Shown: positions 1 to 12,300 of the stretch, in pieces
Layout: every line of letters begins with the position of its first letter
How positions within the stretch are numbered: the first letter of the stretch is position 1
Assembly (NCBI RefSeq): GCF_036417845.1
Contig: NC_089981.1
Coordinates: 64,321,268 to 64,385,267, forward strand
Reading direction: 5' to 3'
DNA from: Apteryx mantelli
Taxonomy: Eukaryota > Chordata > Aves > Apterygiformes > Apterygidae
DNA: 64,000 nucleotides
Notes under the pieces: model-generated
Databases searched by the model: none
What the model was told of the DNA's origin: nothing
What the model saw: the letters and a program-made list of their open reading frames with translations, nothing else
Translations under genes and position numbers: made by a program

Positions 1-1627
1 GAACTGCAGTTGAAAAAATGCATTATCTCCCACATCAGTGGAAGAGAAAAAAAGACCCCAAGCCCTAGCTTGTTTCTTTTCAAGGTCAGGATTACAATTT
101 TTCCTCTCACAAATGAAAGGGAAGCTAAGAACAACTTAGGTCCTTTCTGCTTCCTAAACCACTGCAAGAAAGGTGACTAAGCTGTGGTTTGCAAACATGT
201 TAGTATGTTCACTTTCTAACTATCTGATTTTCAACAGGCTTTTATGGATTTTAGTATTGCTATCAGTGGTGTGGAAGAAGCATATTCTGGACAGCAGTGC
301 ATATGGAAATACACTGGGTAGGACCTGGCAGCTTTTGCCTTGCACAGTTCTTCAGCTGGGTAGCATCAGTTCTGCTGTAGCCCCTTGTGCAGAAAAGTAG
401 CTGGGACCTATGTTGATAGGAAGGAGTTGGGAAGTTGATGTGCAGTAGGAGTCACAGGGTGTGAGAAGGTGGTGCTACCTGCTCTGCACATTGTGGTATG
501 TGTATGTTTCAAGCTTGATTCAAAGTTCCCCTCCCTCATGTGCATCATGTAGCAGAAAGAAGAGCCTTTCTGAACTCCTTAATAAGGACTAGCCTGTTAC
601 AGCAAGAGGTGCGTTATTCAGATCTAGTCAACTGCAACTTCCCCCTCCACCTATTTGTCAAATACGTGCCTTTTTGCCACTGCAAGTTACATTCTGCATC
701 TTCGCACTGGTTTGTACTAGAGGATAGCTAATGTGGGCTACATGTCACCCTGGTCTATTTTTATCTGTTATTGAATGGCCCAGATGTTGCTGTTCTTGTC
801 TTGTGCTTTTTGCCTGCAAGCTTTTCAGAGGGACAACCTGTTAATTTGATAAGTCGTGGTGATTATCTGAGATGGTGGTTACTGGAAAAGCAACATCTGC
901 AGTGTGCAGGTTTGCTCTGTTGATGTTTTCACCGAGAACCTTCACTTCTGGGGGGATAATATTGTCAGGTAAGTTCACATCATTCTAGTGGGAGTCTGAC
1001 AGGACTTGCTTTAAGGTCTTGGTATCTGAAGCTGCTTGCATTAGAATTGACTGTGATTAAAAAAAAAAAAATCTGAAAAACATTTCTACTCTTCTGTCTG
1101 GAGAGGGACATCTTGAAAATGTGAAGCCCTTCAGGCTTGGACATACCTGGCAAAAAATTATAATTCTTACAGGTAGTCAGTGTGAATGGCAGGACTAATT
1201 TTAAATGTTAAAATAATTAAAGTATCGATCATTTTTCTGCCAGGGTGTGGTAGTCTCTCTGGTTGCCTAGAGGGTACCTCATCTCCAGGTTCCTTGGTGA
1301 TATTGACATGGGGAGTTGAAGGTATTGCTGTTCTTTGTAAGCAAATGGCTCAGGATTGGTACAGCCTCTTCCCAGCAGTTAAACGAATGTTTCCTGCTCC
1401 ATTGCTTTCTGGGGCAGTGGAGGAGGCACTGTTAGAACCTGTTCAGTGGGAGGTAGAGAGGTGGTCTAGAGGAAAATGGGTTGATGTGGCTCTTAAAAGA
1501 CTTCTGGTTGTGCAGGGTGTGGGTGGTGTAGTATGGTGTGTCAGGAGGTAAGTTCTTGGCATAAGTAAAGAGTTTGTTTTATTCACACTTTAGAACATTG
1601 AATTTGATAGAGTTTAACAAACGTTCC

Positions 1628-2284
1628 TGTGACGGTGTGCTCCTTTCCCCCTCACTGATGTGCTCTCTCCCCCTCAACCTGACCTCCCTGTAAACAGCAC
1701 GTATGTAGGGGCTAGTTGAGCATGCGCCAACTAAGACCCATCTAGTATGCAAATATGACTATGAGTCAATCATCTCCCCCCCATAAATAGGGGGCAGCCC
1801 AGAGTGCATTGGGCTCTCCTGCACGGCAGCAGGCTGCACTGCAGAACCTCCTCTTGAGCAGGGACGCCTCTCAAGGTTACTCCTCGAGGTTGAGAGAGAT
1901 TCCTTACCTGCGACAGATCCTCAGTAAGCGACTAATAGCATGCTGAACTTTTGTGAACTTCACGAAACTTTGCTGTGTTATATCTCTGACTAATTGCGCA
2001 CATAATCCCTTAGACATAAACCGTTGACCAAGTCTGGGACTAGGACTGGATCCAGCTGCACCTGGGCTCCTCTCTGAAGGAGTTTAGAAAGCAAGGGGGT
2101 CCAGTCTGAACCTCATGCATCTGACCCTGTCCTTCATGCAGTAAATAACTGAGTGAACCTTGCCAATTGAACCTCGTTAAATCATTCTTATTCACGATTA
2201 AACTTTGTTAAGTAGCTGTCTTACTGCAATAAACGTAGTGCTACTTCCCTCTTATGAGTGAAGTGCATCCCTCCTTTCGTGACA
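1628..2284 (+). mobile_element. Solo LTR of an endogenous retrovirus
   Basis: A 657-bp element starting TG and ending CA, with short imperfect terminal inverted repeats (TGTGACGG and TCGTGACA). It is bounded by a perfect 5-bp target-site duplication, GTTCC at 1623-1627 and 2285-2289. Internal features run in LTR order on the + strand: an octamer ATGCAAAT (1747-1754), a TATA-like ATAAATAG (1783-1790) and a poly(A) signal AATAAA (2228-2233). There is no internal retroviral coding sequence, so it is a solo LTR left by recombination. A 5-bp duplication is usual for class III (ERV-L-like) elements; family assignment needs a repeat library. It lies sense within FLVCR2 intron 1. Confidence 0.85.
1747..1790 (+). 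promoter_or_regulatory. Octamer and TATA box in the solo LTR
   Basis: A canonical POU-factor octamer lies 28 bp upstream of an ATAAATAG box, the expected U3 promoter arrangement. Initiation would be expected near 1815. Activity is not known. Confidence 0.55.
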
Positions 2285-2548
2285 GTTCCTCAGAGAGATC
2301 TACAGGGTGTGTTTAGACTCTCCTATTTCCTCTTCTCCAGGCTCATCTGGGATGATGGTGGTATGTTGTGTGTGAAAGGGGTTCCCAGATCAGAATGAGT
2401 TTTGGCTCTGTTAAAAATCACTCTTTTGGGAGTTGAAAGGTAGCGTGGCTGCAGTGGTGCGTTAATAAATAGGATGAGCTCTCTTTGTTGTCTGAGAGGT
2501 GCTGAAGCCCTTGATTTTTTCCAGAAGACATTTCTTTGGTAAGGTACA

Positions 2549-2640
2549 ATGCATCAGAACATAGGAGCATCTGGACTAGGTCAGGACAAGTTTGTCAGAC
2601 AGTCACTGGGCCAGTCAATGGTCAGTGACAAGTGCTAAGG
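2549..2640. mobile_element. Possible CR1-like tail fragment
   Basis: The stretch resembles, in degraded form, the 'acataggag...gtcaga...' tail of old sauropsid CR1-type repeats. It is recognised from memory of the consensus only and is weak. Confidence 0.3.
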
Positions 2641-5600
2641 GAAAGATGGTAAGAAGGGAGTGTATCCTCCTGTCTCTCAGAAGTCTTGGTTTGGGAACTT
2701 CTTGAGATTGTGTGGAGATCATAGTGTCTGAAAAGCCCCTTGTATTGGTTTTATCCACATGTAAAAATCATTCTTTTGATTGTTACAGTTTCTGCCAATT
2801 TGGCCTACAGATTTTCTTGCAGGCTTCCTGATTCTGCTATGTTGTAAGAGTTTTGACCTCATATGTAAAGTTGTTCCTCAGCCTTTTTTGGCCTGATTAT
2901 GGTTTTAGTTTAGTGTGGTACATCTATGCTGTCTTCTCTTTTCCCTGCTTGAAAGAATAATATCCAGTTTTTGAGGGATGTTTTTTTTACTTCTAGCAGC
3001 CTCCTTATCTTTGCTTTTTAACTATGGTGTTTTTTCATGTTCTAAAATCTTCTGATAATACTCTCTACACTTATTCGGAGCTTCTGATGCAGAGTCTTTA
3101 TGCAGTCTTAATGCCACTTGCATTAAGAACTTGCCCGGCTGGCAAGTGGAGAGCATGGAGGGTCCTGGGGCCCTCCGTTGTGTGTCTGTACGTCTGCCCT
3201 CCACACCCATATACACACAATTTCTTTGGCTTTTCTTTTTAAATTTCCTTTTAACAAGCTTCCTTCTTTTTAGGTGGTTCCTTCTTGAAAGCTAAATACA
3301 TTGTAGTGATTTGGAGGTTTTTTTTTGCTGCTGCAAGGAAGCTGAATTTGAGTGCAGTGCCAAACCATTCTGTAATATTGATCATAGTCATACTGTGCTG
3401 CTCTAGGCCTAAATCAGGAATTGTGCCTCTTCTTATAGGTTATCTGCAGAAAAGAGTATTTATGGAATCTAAGTTTCTGCATCATGCCCATCATGATGTT
3501 TATTTAGCCTGCAGGGGCATTGTTGAAGCTTCTCATTGTTTTATTTTTCTGCCTTTGCAGCATCTCCCCACCTCGCTGCACTTTTTTTTTTTTTAAATAC
3601 ATTTCACCTGGCCTTTTTGGTTTGGTGGTCTACCTGTCAATATTCTTGCTTACTTATGGAATTTTTTGAGCTTCTGTATTCCTGTTGCTTACTCTTAGTC
3701 TTCTTTAAGTTAGAGACACTCTCCTCTGTCAATCAATGCATGTAAAATTTTTATGCTGATGTTGAACTGCTTATCTTCATTCAACAGACTCTTAGTATAT
3801 AAACATCTAAACTTAAATCGGATGTTTCAGTTTTTCCATTTCAAGACTGCATATATGTTTATACCAGCATATTAGCCATTTGCTCTTGGTTTTGTTGTCT
3901 GTTCTTGTTTACACTTGAATCTTGAATCTGATGTCATTGTAGGGGCTGCTCTTTGACAAAATTCAGGTAGGAAATACATTCTTTCTATCCTTTGTTTAAC
4001 TTCACCCCATAGAGAGTAGGTTGTCTGATCAGTGCACTCTGCCATAGATGTTGACTTCCCTGGTACTCTGTCTAAAAATTCCAAAGCATTCTTCAAATTA
4101 AGTGCAGCGCTGGTTCCTGAGGAGGAGAGATTTTTGGAGAGCAGGACGGTGTTGCGTTTCATGTGTGGGTGGATATGCTATCATGTTGTAGGATGAATTA
4201 TGTGCTGAGTTTGGCAAACTAGAACCTGTTTATATAGGTCTTGGAGATCTTCCTGCCTGTACGAAGACTGGAAATGTTAATTTGTATGCCGGTGAAAAGG
4301 ACTGCACTATGAACCCTGATGACTGATGTATGGAGGGTAGCACAGATTGTTGCAGAGCCAGTTTTCTTTTTACTTTGCCTTATTTTCCCAGCCCTGATGT
4401 GGGAGGTGTAGAGAAGGGAGAAAAGTTATTTTTCCATTGTCCGAGAAACCTTTAAACTTTCCAAATATCCAGCCACACTTTTCTGTTGGGATGATGGTGA
4501 TCTGGTCACTGGCCTGCTGAGAATCAAGCTAAAAATCTCCTGAGGAGAGGTAACACATCTGCTGTGTAATGCTCATCATGTTGTTGAGAGCTTGTCTTAG
4601 CTGCTGAAAATGCTGTGGATAATCCAGGGTCTGTGAGTATTTCCCAGAAAATCTTTGTTTTTAGTCAGGTCAAGGGACTTCATCTTCCTAGGACTGCTAA
4701 CATCAGTTGCCCTGAGATACAAAATGTGGCTCCTATTGCTGGGATTTTTTCCCCTCTTCCAGTCCTCCTCTTTCCCCTCTTCTGGTCCTTCTCAAAGGTT
4801 TAAGAAACCCCTAATGGATAAAAGGATTTCTTTTTCTGGGGAGCGGGGAGGGGAAACAGTGAGGACAGAACATCATTTTATGGTTAGAAAGAATGTATTG
4901 GTCTTCTGAAAAGGCAACAGGAGTGTTCAAGAGAGCTGAGTAAATCTGTGTCCCTTTAGATAGACAGTAACTATAGAACTTCCCAGAGAAGGCTTTCTGA
5001 CCGACTTGCAAAATAGATTCTCAATACGCTTGCTACTAGGTACATTAGATATATCCTTTCTCAGACAGGGAAAACTAGAGAGAGACCTGAAAAGAGGTAG
5101 TCTTGACTGTGGTCCCAGGGAAACCTATGAGTCAGCAACTCATAGGAATAGCATGTGATTGCAGGGACTAAAATGTGTTTGTCTGGACTCATAAAACCAC
5201 AGCAGAAAGCCCAGAAATGGCTAGTGCAGGAGTCTAGTCCTTGATCTTCCATGTGAGGGCTCTGAATACTCCATGAACCTCTGCTGAGATTACTTTCTTC
5301 AATCTGTACAAATAAAATTCAAGCCCTCCTGTTTACTTCCCTTCATTTGGGAGCATTCAATACTTATCTTAAGGCTGGATGAGATCTGGAGTTGGGTGCC
5401 CTGGCTAATATTTACTGAGATGCCCAGAGAATCCAATTCACTTAGTGAAGAGCGGAAGATATGGAGCCTCTGACATTCAGGCTGTGTGGGAGCTGCAAGC
5501 AAGTCTGGGGCAAGGTCTGGTAGTCTGGGTGCTGTGTGTTAGTATTGGCTCCCCAGCTGCAGGTAGGCTCCTCTTCATGTGTAAGTGCTGGCAGACCTTT

Positions 5601-8600
5601 CTGACCTGATGTGTTCCCAGATAAGTGGGAAAGTTATGAAACAAAAACAACCCCAAACTAGGTCTGTTTCTTGGAAACACAGAACAATCTGGGAGGCTTT
5701 CAGTGCAGCCAGCTGGACTTCTAGCAGTGTCATGAGACTAGTTTGTGGGTAAGATAACATCATAGGTAGTGGGCTGGGACTAAGCTGAGAAGTGTTTTTT
5801 ACCCTAACATTATATACAGTCAGAGGCTACAGGCAGCAAATTCACCTTCTCCCTCCAGTGTTTTTCCAAGAATAAAACCGTGATAAGACAAAGGAGCAAT
5901 TTCCAGGAAGGGATTTATAGACCTTGTTTGGGAAAGGGTGGGTGGGACCTGATTGCCCTTGATATGTAAGGCCTGGTTGGACTTTTCCCCTGAACAGGAA
6001 GGAGCGATGTTGAGAGGGTTTTCCTCAAAGCTTGGAGCCTTTGGGAATGCTAAGGAAATAGTGCTGAAGCCTAGTGTGGCCATGTCCTGGGCTGAGCAGG
6101 CAAACTGGAGCAACAAGGCCAACTTTTCCCACAAGCCAGCCAAAATAAACTTGCTACAGAGACAAATAGGCTTTTGCCCTGTAGGTGTGTTCTCTATGAG
6201 CATCTGGGTTTGCTGTAGTTGCCTTTTCTATGAAACTACAGGCTTGTTTCTGTTGTACAGAGAACTGGGAGGTGTTGTAAGTTAATGAAGATCAGAGCAT
6301 AAAGCCTCTAAGCGAACTGATCATTGTGCTTGCTGGGAGAAAGGTGAGTCTTTCAGGTGAGCAGGCAGTGCAGATGAGGAGAGCAGACCTTACTTATTGT
6401 AATGAGGGTTTGGGGATAGGCCATATCAGAACAAAGCCAAGCTCTGGCAAGTCCAGTCCTGCATCTGAGACTATCTGTGCTCTGTGGACATTAGGAAGGC
6501 TTGAGAAACCTTGCTAGTGAACAGTTATGGGACGCTGTGGTCTCTGAAGTTTCCTCTTAACTTCCTTCAGTCCTTGACTTACTACTGGGGACAGCACAAC
6601 TTGTGTCTGTCTTCATTTGTCTGTCACTTAATGTCTGAATGTTATTCTCATTCCTGTAAGTGCCCTGGACTGGCATGGCAGATCTGTAATCTCCTGGTGA
6701 CTACTTCCACTGGGTTCCTGTGATGTCCCAGTGCTGAGAATAAGCTCAACACTGATGTATGTTGTTATCCCAGTGTCCCCACGGAGGGTACTGTCTGACA
6801 CCAGAGGAGATGGCCAGAAATGCTTGAAGGTTACTCATTTGTAAGCTAAATAGGGTCTCTGAGTCTAGCAGATAGCTCTTTTTGAATCATAAGCATTCTC
6901 AAAAATCCACCAGCTGGAAGGAGAAAGAGGGAGCTTGTGGAGATTTTTCTGGGGCTAGATGGCATGAGCAGATTTTTGTCCCAGCCGCCAGATGTGGCAC
7001 TTGAAACATTTGTTCTGTGATGTTGATCCTTGCAATGAGTGGGTCTTCTGAAATGAATTTGTCAATGTCCAAGAAATTTGAAGGTATGACAGTGAAAGCA
7101 AAAGGCATTTTTGTTAGAAGACAACCCAGGCAATGTGTCTGAGCTTGTGCCTGGGATACAGGGCTCCTGGGTGGTTGTATTCTGACATGCTTAGAAGTCG
7201 TTTATGGGCAGTGTAGTCCTTACTTTCCTTAGTCCTTGCTTTCTTTACCTGTAGAATAAGGCTGGTGACACTACTTAACCCTTTCTAGGGACTATGAAGA
7301 CACGGAGCAGTGCAGAGTCCTTCTGCAGGGCAGCAGTTGACTAACAGTGCTGTCTTCCTGCTGTCCAGTGATCAGGGAAGGATGAAGCAGAATCCTCTCC
7401 AGTCCCCTGTCCTGAGACCACAGGTCATGGTGGTGCTGATGGATTACTATCCATCTCACATTTCCTATAAGGAAATTGCAAGTGCTATGGGCTCAGTTTG
7501 AACGTTTCCTCATTTCCATGTTTTGTATACTCTTATCTCCTCTCTTAGTGTGAGGATGAGAGCAATGGTTCTGTAGAAACTGCACTGCTGTAGCATGAAT
7601 AGCCAGCGTGGGTGGGAAAAGGGAGGGATATTTCTTGCTGCTGGTCTACATTGGTCCAGTTAGCATTGTTCCAGCACTGTTTGTGCTTTTTTAGCTCCAG
7701 CCAAATGGTATGGCCTGCAAAAGAGATTTGGGAATCTTTGTTTCAGGTAGGCATGAGAATGGCTGCATTAGCTGCCTGGCATCTCTGTCTTTCTTGGGTG
7801 CCTTCTCTTTCCTTCCACCTAATGGGAGCTCATGTGTGTCCCTTGTTACTGTCCACAACAACAAAATTTGGCTTAAGCCAGAAAATGGAAAAAATAAGGG
7901 TTGCGAAGCAAAAAATTGCTTTTGGCCTAAACAGGGGAAAGTGTGCAGAGAACCTCTCTGAGACAAGCAACAGCTGAGCTTGAGTATGGCTCTTTCTCTG
8001 ATGTCCTAGGGGGTTGGAAGTGCTGAGAAAGGCCAGAGGAGCAGGTAAATACACTGCTTGAGAGCTAAATGGTGATTGCAATGCAGCTGCAAATAGCAAA
8101 ACATAGAGAAAAATGTGGCTTTTGTAGGCCTCCTTTTTAGAGTACTCTCAAATGCAGAGTGCACTTTGGCTCCCACTTTATGAAAAGAGGGGTGTGTTCC
8201 TAAGCATCAAAGCAGCCATTTCTTCTCTCTCCCCTTTGAGGGTGGCTCTGAAGGTCTGTGCCACTGTTAGTCCCACTTGTCAGTGTGGCAAAGCCTGTGT
8301 TGCTGCAGCACCCTGTCCTTCTGGAGAATGGCTATGGAGTGAAGAGCCCTAATGTCCTCACTAAAGCATGTGTGCTGCCACTGCAGGAGCTCCTCAGCTG
8401 GACATGTGGGGCTGCTGGGCACAGCAGAGGCCAGAGCTGCAGGGGTTTCTTCTTGCAGCCCTTCAGAGCCAAACATTTTAGCCAGGGGCAGCTGTCAAGC
8501 CCCATCACACAACCTCAGGGTTTAGGATGTGTGCTTCACTGCTTCTTTAGCTCTCACCGTGATTTTTTTCTAGGCTCTCCTGGTCCAGTGGAAAAAGTGT

Positions 8601-9211
8601 GAATGGTAATACAGTAAGCTTTTTCTTGGGAGAAGGCTCTTTAGGGAAGGGTGTAATAAAATGGCTGAGCCAGATTACCTTCTCACTTGTCAGGAGCAGG
8701 CAGCCTTTATGCTGGCCCTTGCACTTGTCCGTCTGGAAGGTAAATTGGTTCAACTCATCAACCTAGCAAGAAAGTGTGTCGTTATTTTTCTGGTCTCATT
8801 TTCTGCCACTTTTAATGAGCCAAATCAGATTACCAGTTGATCAGACCAGCACCAGAGCAGATGCAACATCAGCAGTGGGTTGTGTGTGTAGACAAGAACA
8901 TGCATGTGGAAGGACAGGGGAAGCAAGACCTCCACTTTACTGGAGGCAAGTGTTAATTTTCCTCAAGCCTATTGTAAAACCTTGCCTTGAATATCCTGAC
9001 AATTGTCAGCTCTCTTACAGCCTACTAGTTATGGATAGTTGGCTTTTATCTCTGACTTATTGGGTTGTTAAGGAGATCGAACTTGGAGCAGGTTCATCTG
9101 AGCTCTTACTGTGTGAGGGAGGGTTGCATCAAGGGGCAGAACTCCAAGGTGGTTGCAGTACTGCAGTTCCAAGTCATGCCTCTCTGTGTGTCCCCTTTCT
9201 CTCCTGCTCAG

Positions 9212-9353
9212 CTTGGTGTTGCTCTGGGCTTTCTGGTCCCTCCGGTTATGGTTCCCAATGTGGAAGATGAGGAGAAGCTGGCCTACCATATCAGCATCAT
9301 GTTCTTTATGACAGCAGGTGTGGCAACAGCCCTCTTCATCCTAGTTGTCATAG
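9212..9353 (+). CDS. FLVCR2: FLVCR2 coding exon 2 (first in window)
   Basis: The acceptor follows a pyrimidine stretch ending in ctcctgctcag, and the donor is gtaagg. The 142 nt start at phase 0 and end one base into a valine codon. They encode [11 protein letters not shown], the acidic loop [16 protein letters not shown] and a transmembrane helix ([14 protein letters not shown]). This matches the junction after the conserved FGNQ of the first FLVCR2 exon, which is not in the window. Confidence 0.92.
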
Positions 9354-12300
9354 GTAAGGAGGTGGGAGCATGCATGTGAAATTGAGTGGAGCTGAAAACA
9401 TCAGCCTGTGTGGAAAGGTCCTGTGTGCTAGGGAATGGGCCAGGGGAAATCATCTGGGGATGTGTCCCAGCACACAGCTGTTTGTGTTGTGTAAGACTAC
9501 ATTTTGCTGCTCCCAGCCCTTGATGAAAGGCACATGTAGGAGGGGTGCAGAGTGGTGAGTGAGCCTGCCAAATCTTTTATTGTATCCTTTGCTGACGTAA
9601 AACCCTGACATGAGTAAGTCCTTTGAAAGCCAGTCTTGGAAACCTTTCCAGGGTCATAGACTTCTTGCCTGCAAACAGGGTGCTGGGTCTTGGGTCATGC
9701 CTTGGGCTGGTTGTTTCTTAAGGCTAAAGAAAAGGAGGCAGGTTATATGGCATCATGGGAACATGTTGTTCCCGGGAGAAAGAAAGAGGAAGACAATTTT
9801 GAGTGAAGGGAAGAAAGCATTAAGGGCAGTAGTAGGATACTGGAGGTGCGATTCTGCCACTCAGCACGTGAAACGGAAGCCAGATCTTTGGCATGACAGG
9901 TTGGTACTCTCACCAGAGAGCAGGGCTGATTTGCTGAACTCTGTAATTTTTTTCATAGGCCCCTCTTGCTAGCTTGTTCATGTCATCTGGTGGCTGAGTC
10001 AGATGGAAACTTTAAAGAGTCTGGGACAGGGAATAGACAAGATGCAAGAATGGCTGTCTAGCATCTAGTACAGCAGCATCACCTATTACTGGGATTCCTA
10101 AATAGTACTGTAATGCTAATTAGAGACGGCAGAGAGCTTGGCCAGACTAAGAAGAGCCAGGCCTGAAATAAAAGCTGGCATAGGTCAGTGCTCTCTAAGC
10201 ATTGGGCACTGGAGGGAACTGGGCCACCTTTGTCTGCTTGCTTTACCCATTCCCATTTGTGACTCCAGACATTGCAGTTGGTAGTCCATTTTCATACAGA
10301 CCAAGGCATTATTAGTCCTGCAAACTCTCGTGCTGCTGCCAGACACTGACTACACAAAATGATAATTGAAGGCAAGGTGCTTTCCCAATGGCAGGAGTTA
10401 TTGCTGGAGGGACCCTGTTCTCTCCTGCTCCTGGATACGTTTGTACACTAAGATCAAAGTTTAAGGACAGTGGTGTTTTACACACTTGGTTCTACTAGCC
10501 TAGTCTCTCGCATGGCTCTACCCTCTGTGTATGCCCAGGCTCCATGGTGCACTGTTACAAACAGGTCTATTCTGTGTGTTTCCAGTCTTCAGGGAGAAGC
10601 CTCTGCACCCTCCGAGCCGAGCTCAGGCCTTGATCCAGTCAAGACCTCCAGAGGAATATTCCTATGTGCAATCAATCCTCCGCCTGGTCTGCAATACCAG
10701 CTTTATGCTGCTTATGGTCACTTACGGTAAGGTCTAGCCATTCCTCCATGCAATTATCACGGCCAGACATGCTTAGTTTCTCCCTGCCTCTCTGTGCTGT
10801 GCTAGTACGGTAACTGGCCTGAGTTGTCCTGGGGAAACATAAGAAAGGTTGTGCTGCCACAGACCAGCAGTCCTTCTAGCCCGGTAGTCACTCCAACACT
10901 AGCCACAAGCAAATGCCTAGGGAAGAACAAAAACAGGGCAAGCATATAGAGGGCATGTGCACTGCATACTATTCTCCCAGCTTCTGTCCATTTTCTGTTC
11001 AGGGGATTTCCTGAACTTGTTGTGTTTTTTCTGGTAAGTTAGTAAGTTGCAATGGACTAACCAAAGTCCTTATCTAAGAAAGATATAGACCTGTGTCTGA
11101 GTGTAATTCGCTGCGCTGTGGGAACACGGACCAAAAGATGCTAACTGCTCAAGAGAAGTGTGTGGCTGCCAGGCATCCCAGTGGAGGTCATGTCATGTGT
11201 GTAGGTACACAAACTGCATTGGCTTCTTTGGAAATCCCCATGGCAAATGGAAGGGAGGGCTGGAGACCAGCTGGGTTTGCTACTTGCTTCTCTTTCTTCA
11301 GCAGTCTTGATCTGCATCTCTGAGGGCAGTGTGATGTGTTGGATAAGTTCCTGATGCTGAATTGTCACATAGAGAAATGTTTTTAAGTTTTTTTCTTCTT
11401 TAGCTGAGACAGGGAAAGCCTTTGCTGCCTATGCCCCTAATAGGCTATACTGTAGCCAGATAGTCTGCAGGGAGTTCTGTCCCCACTTCCTACGTGCTAG
11501 CTGTGGAAGCTCCTCAGGAGGAAAGATAAATAGTGGTTGAAGTTCTGAAGTTCCGCCATTCTGCCAGCAGCTGTGCCTGAAGGAGCATGTGGGTGAGTAG
11601 TCAGGTTGGAGAAAGTGAGATCATGGTTTTGTACCTGCTGAGGGTGCTAATGGTCTTCAGAGTTGTTGAAATCCCTTCACAGTGCAGTAGTATTCTAGGA
11701 ATGCCCCTCTCGGATCACCCTTAAACTCTGCTGTTTTGCATTGCAGCTGCTGGTTTTTTTCCAGCACCTGATGCCCTTTGAGAAAGTGGAGATAGAAAAA
11801 ATTGGTCAGAGGCAGACAGTTGGACCTTGTCATCTGCTCCGATCATGCTTATGATTCAGGGTAAAGAAAGGGGAAAACATTAGTTCTCATAGGGGTAAGC
11901 AAGTCCTGGAGCAGAAAAGAGAGCTCTAAGTATGAAGAGCATGTTTAGAATCTGATCTCCCTGGGATAATTCCTTCCTGGCAGTTGCAAAGGGATCTGGA
12001 AAAGCTGTTCAGCAACTGATAATTCAGCCTCTCTTCCTTCTGGTCTCTGTGTTTATTCTGTTCCTCTCTGTGTTAGCCTCATGTCAGTCTCCAGCTTGAC
12101 TTTCAATCCTCTGGCAGCAAAGATGGTGGCTGATACTCAGGGAATAAAGCAATGAAACCTTTTTTTTTTTCCTAGTCTGTCTTTAAGATGGGGACAGCTT
12201 TTCCTACTCAAGTTGGAAGCTATGTTGACCAAGAAATCTACAGCCACATCTGTGCAACTGAATCATCCTCCCCAGCTAACACAAAGATATCTGCAGTTTC

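Larger units (their letters stand above)
1..9211 (+). other. FLVCR2 intron 1 (3' portion)
   Basis: Inferred to be intron because the first FLVCR2 exon must lie upstream. It contains a solo LTR (1628-2284), a possible CR1-like tail fragment (about 2549-2640), a short A-run near 1060 and otherwise unique-looking DNA. The open frames here show no recognisable protein. Confidence 0.75.

Noticed and set aside
1186..1551. 121-codon + strand frame in FLVCR2 intron 1
   Set aside because: No recognisable domain and no matching splice context or neighbours; consistent with chance.
7180..7305. MIR-like SINE tail (ctttacctgtagaataagg...)
   Set aside because: Resemblance to the MIR 3' tail is short and diverged, and no SINE core could be traced.
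8776..9270. 164-codon + strand frame overlapping FLVCR2 exon 2
   Set aside because: It runs out of frame with the conserved exon and shows no family resemblance.
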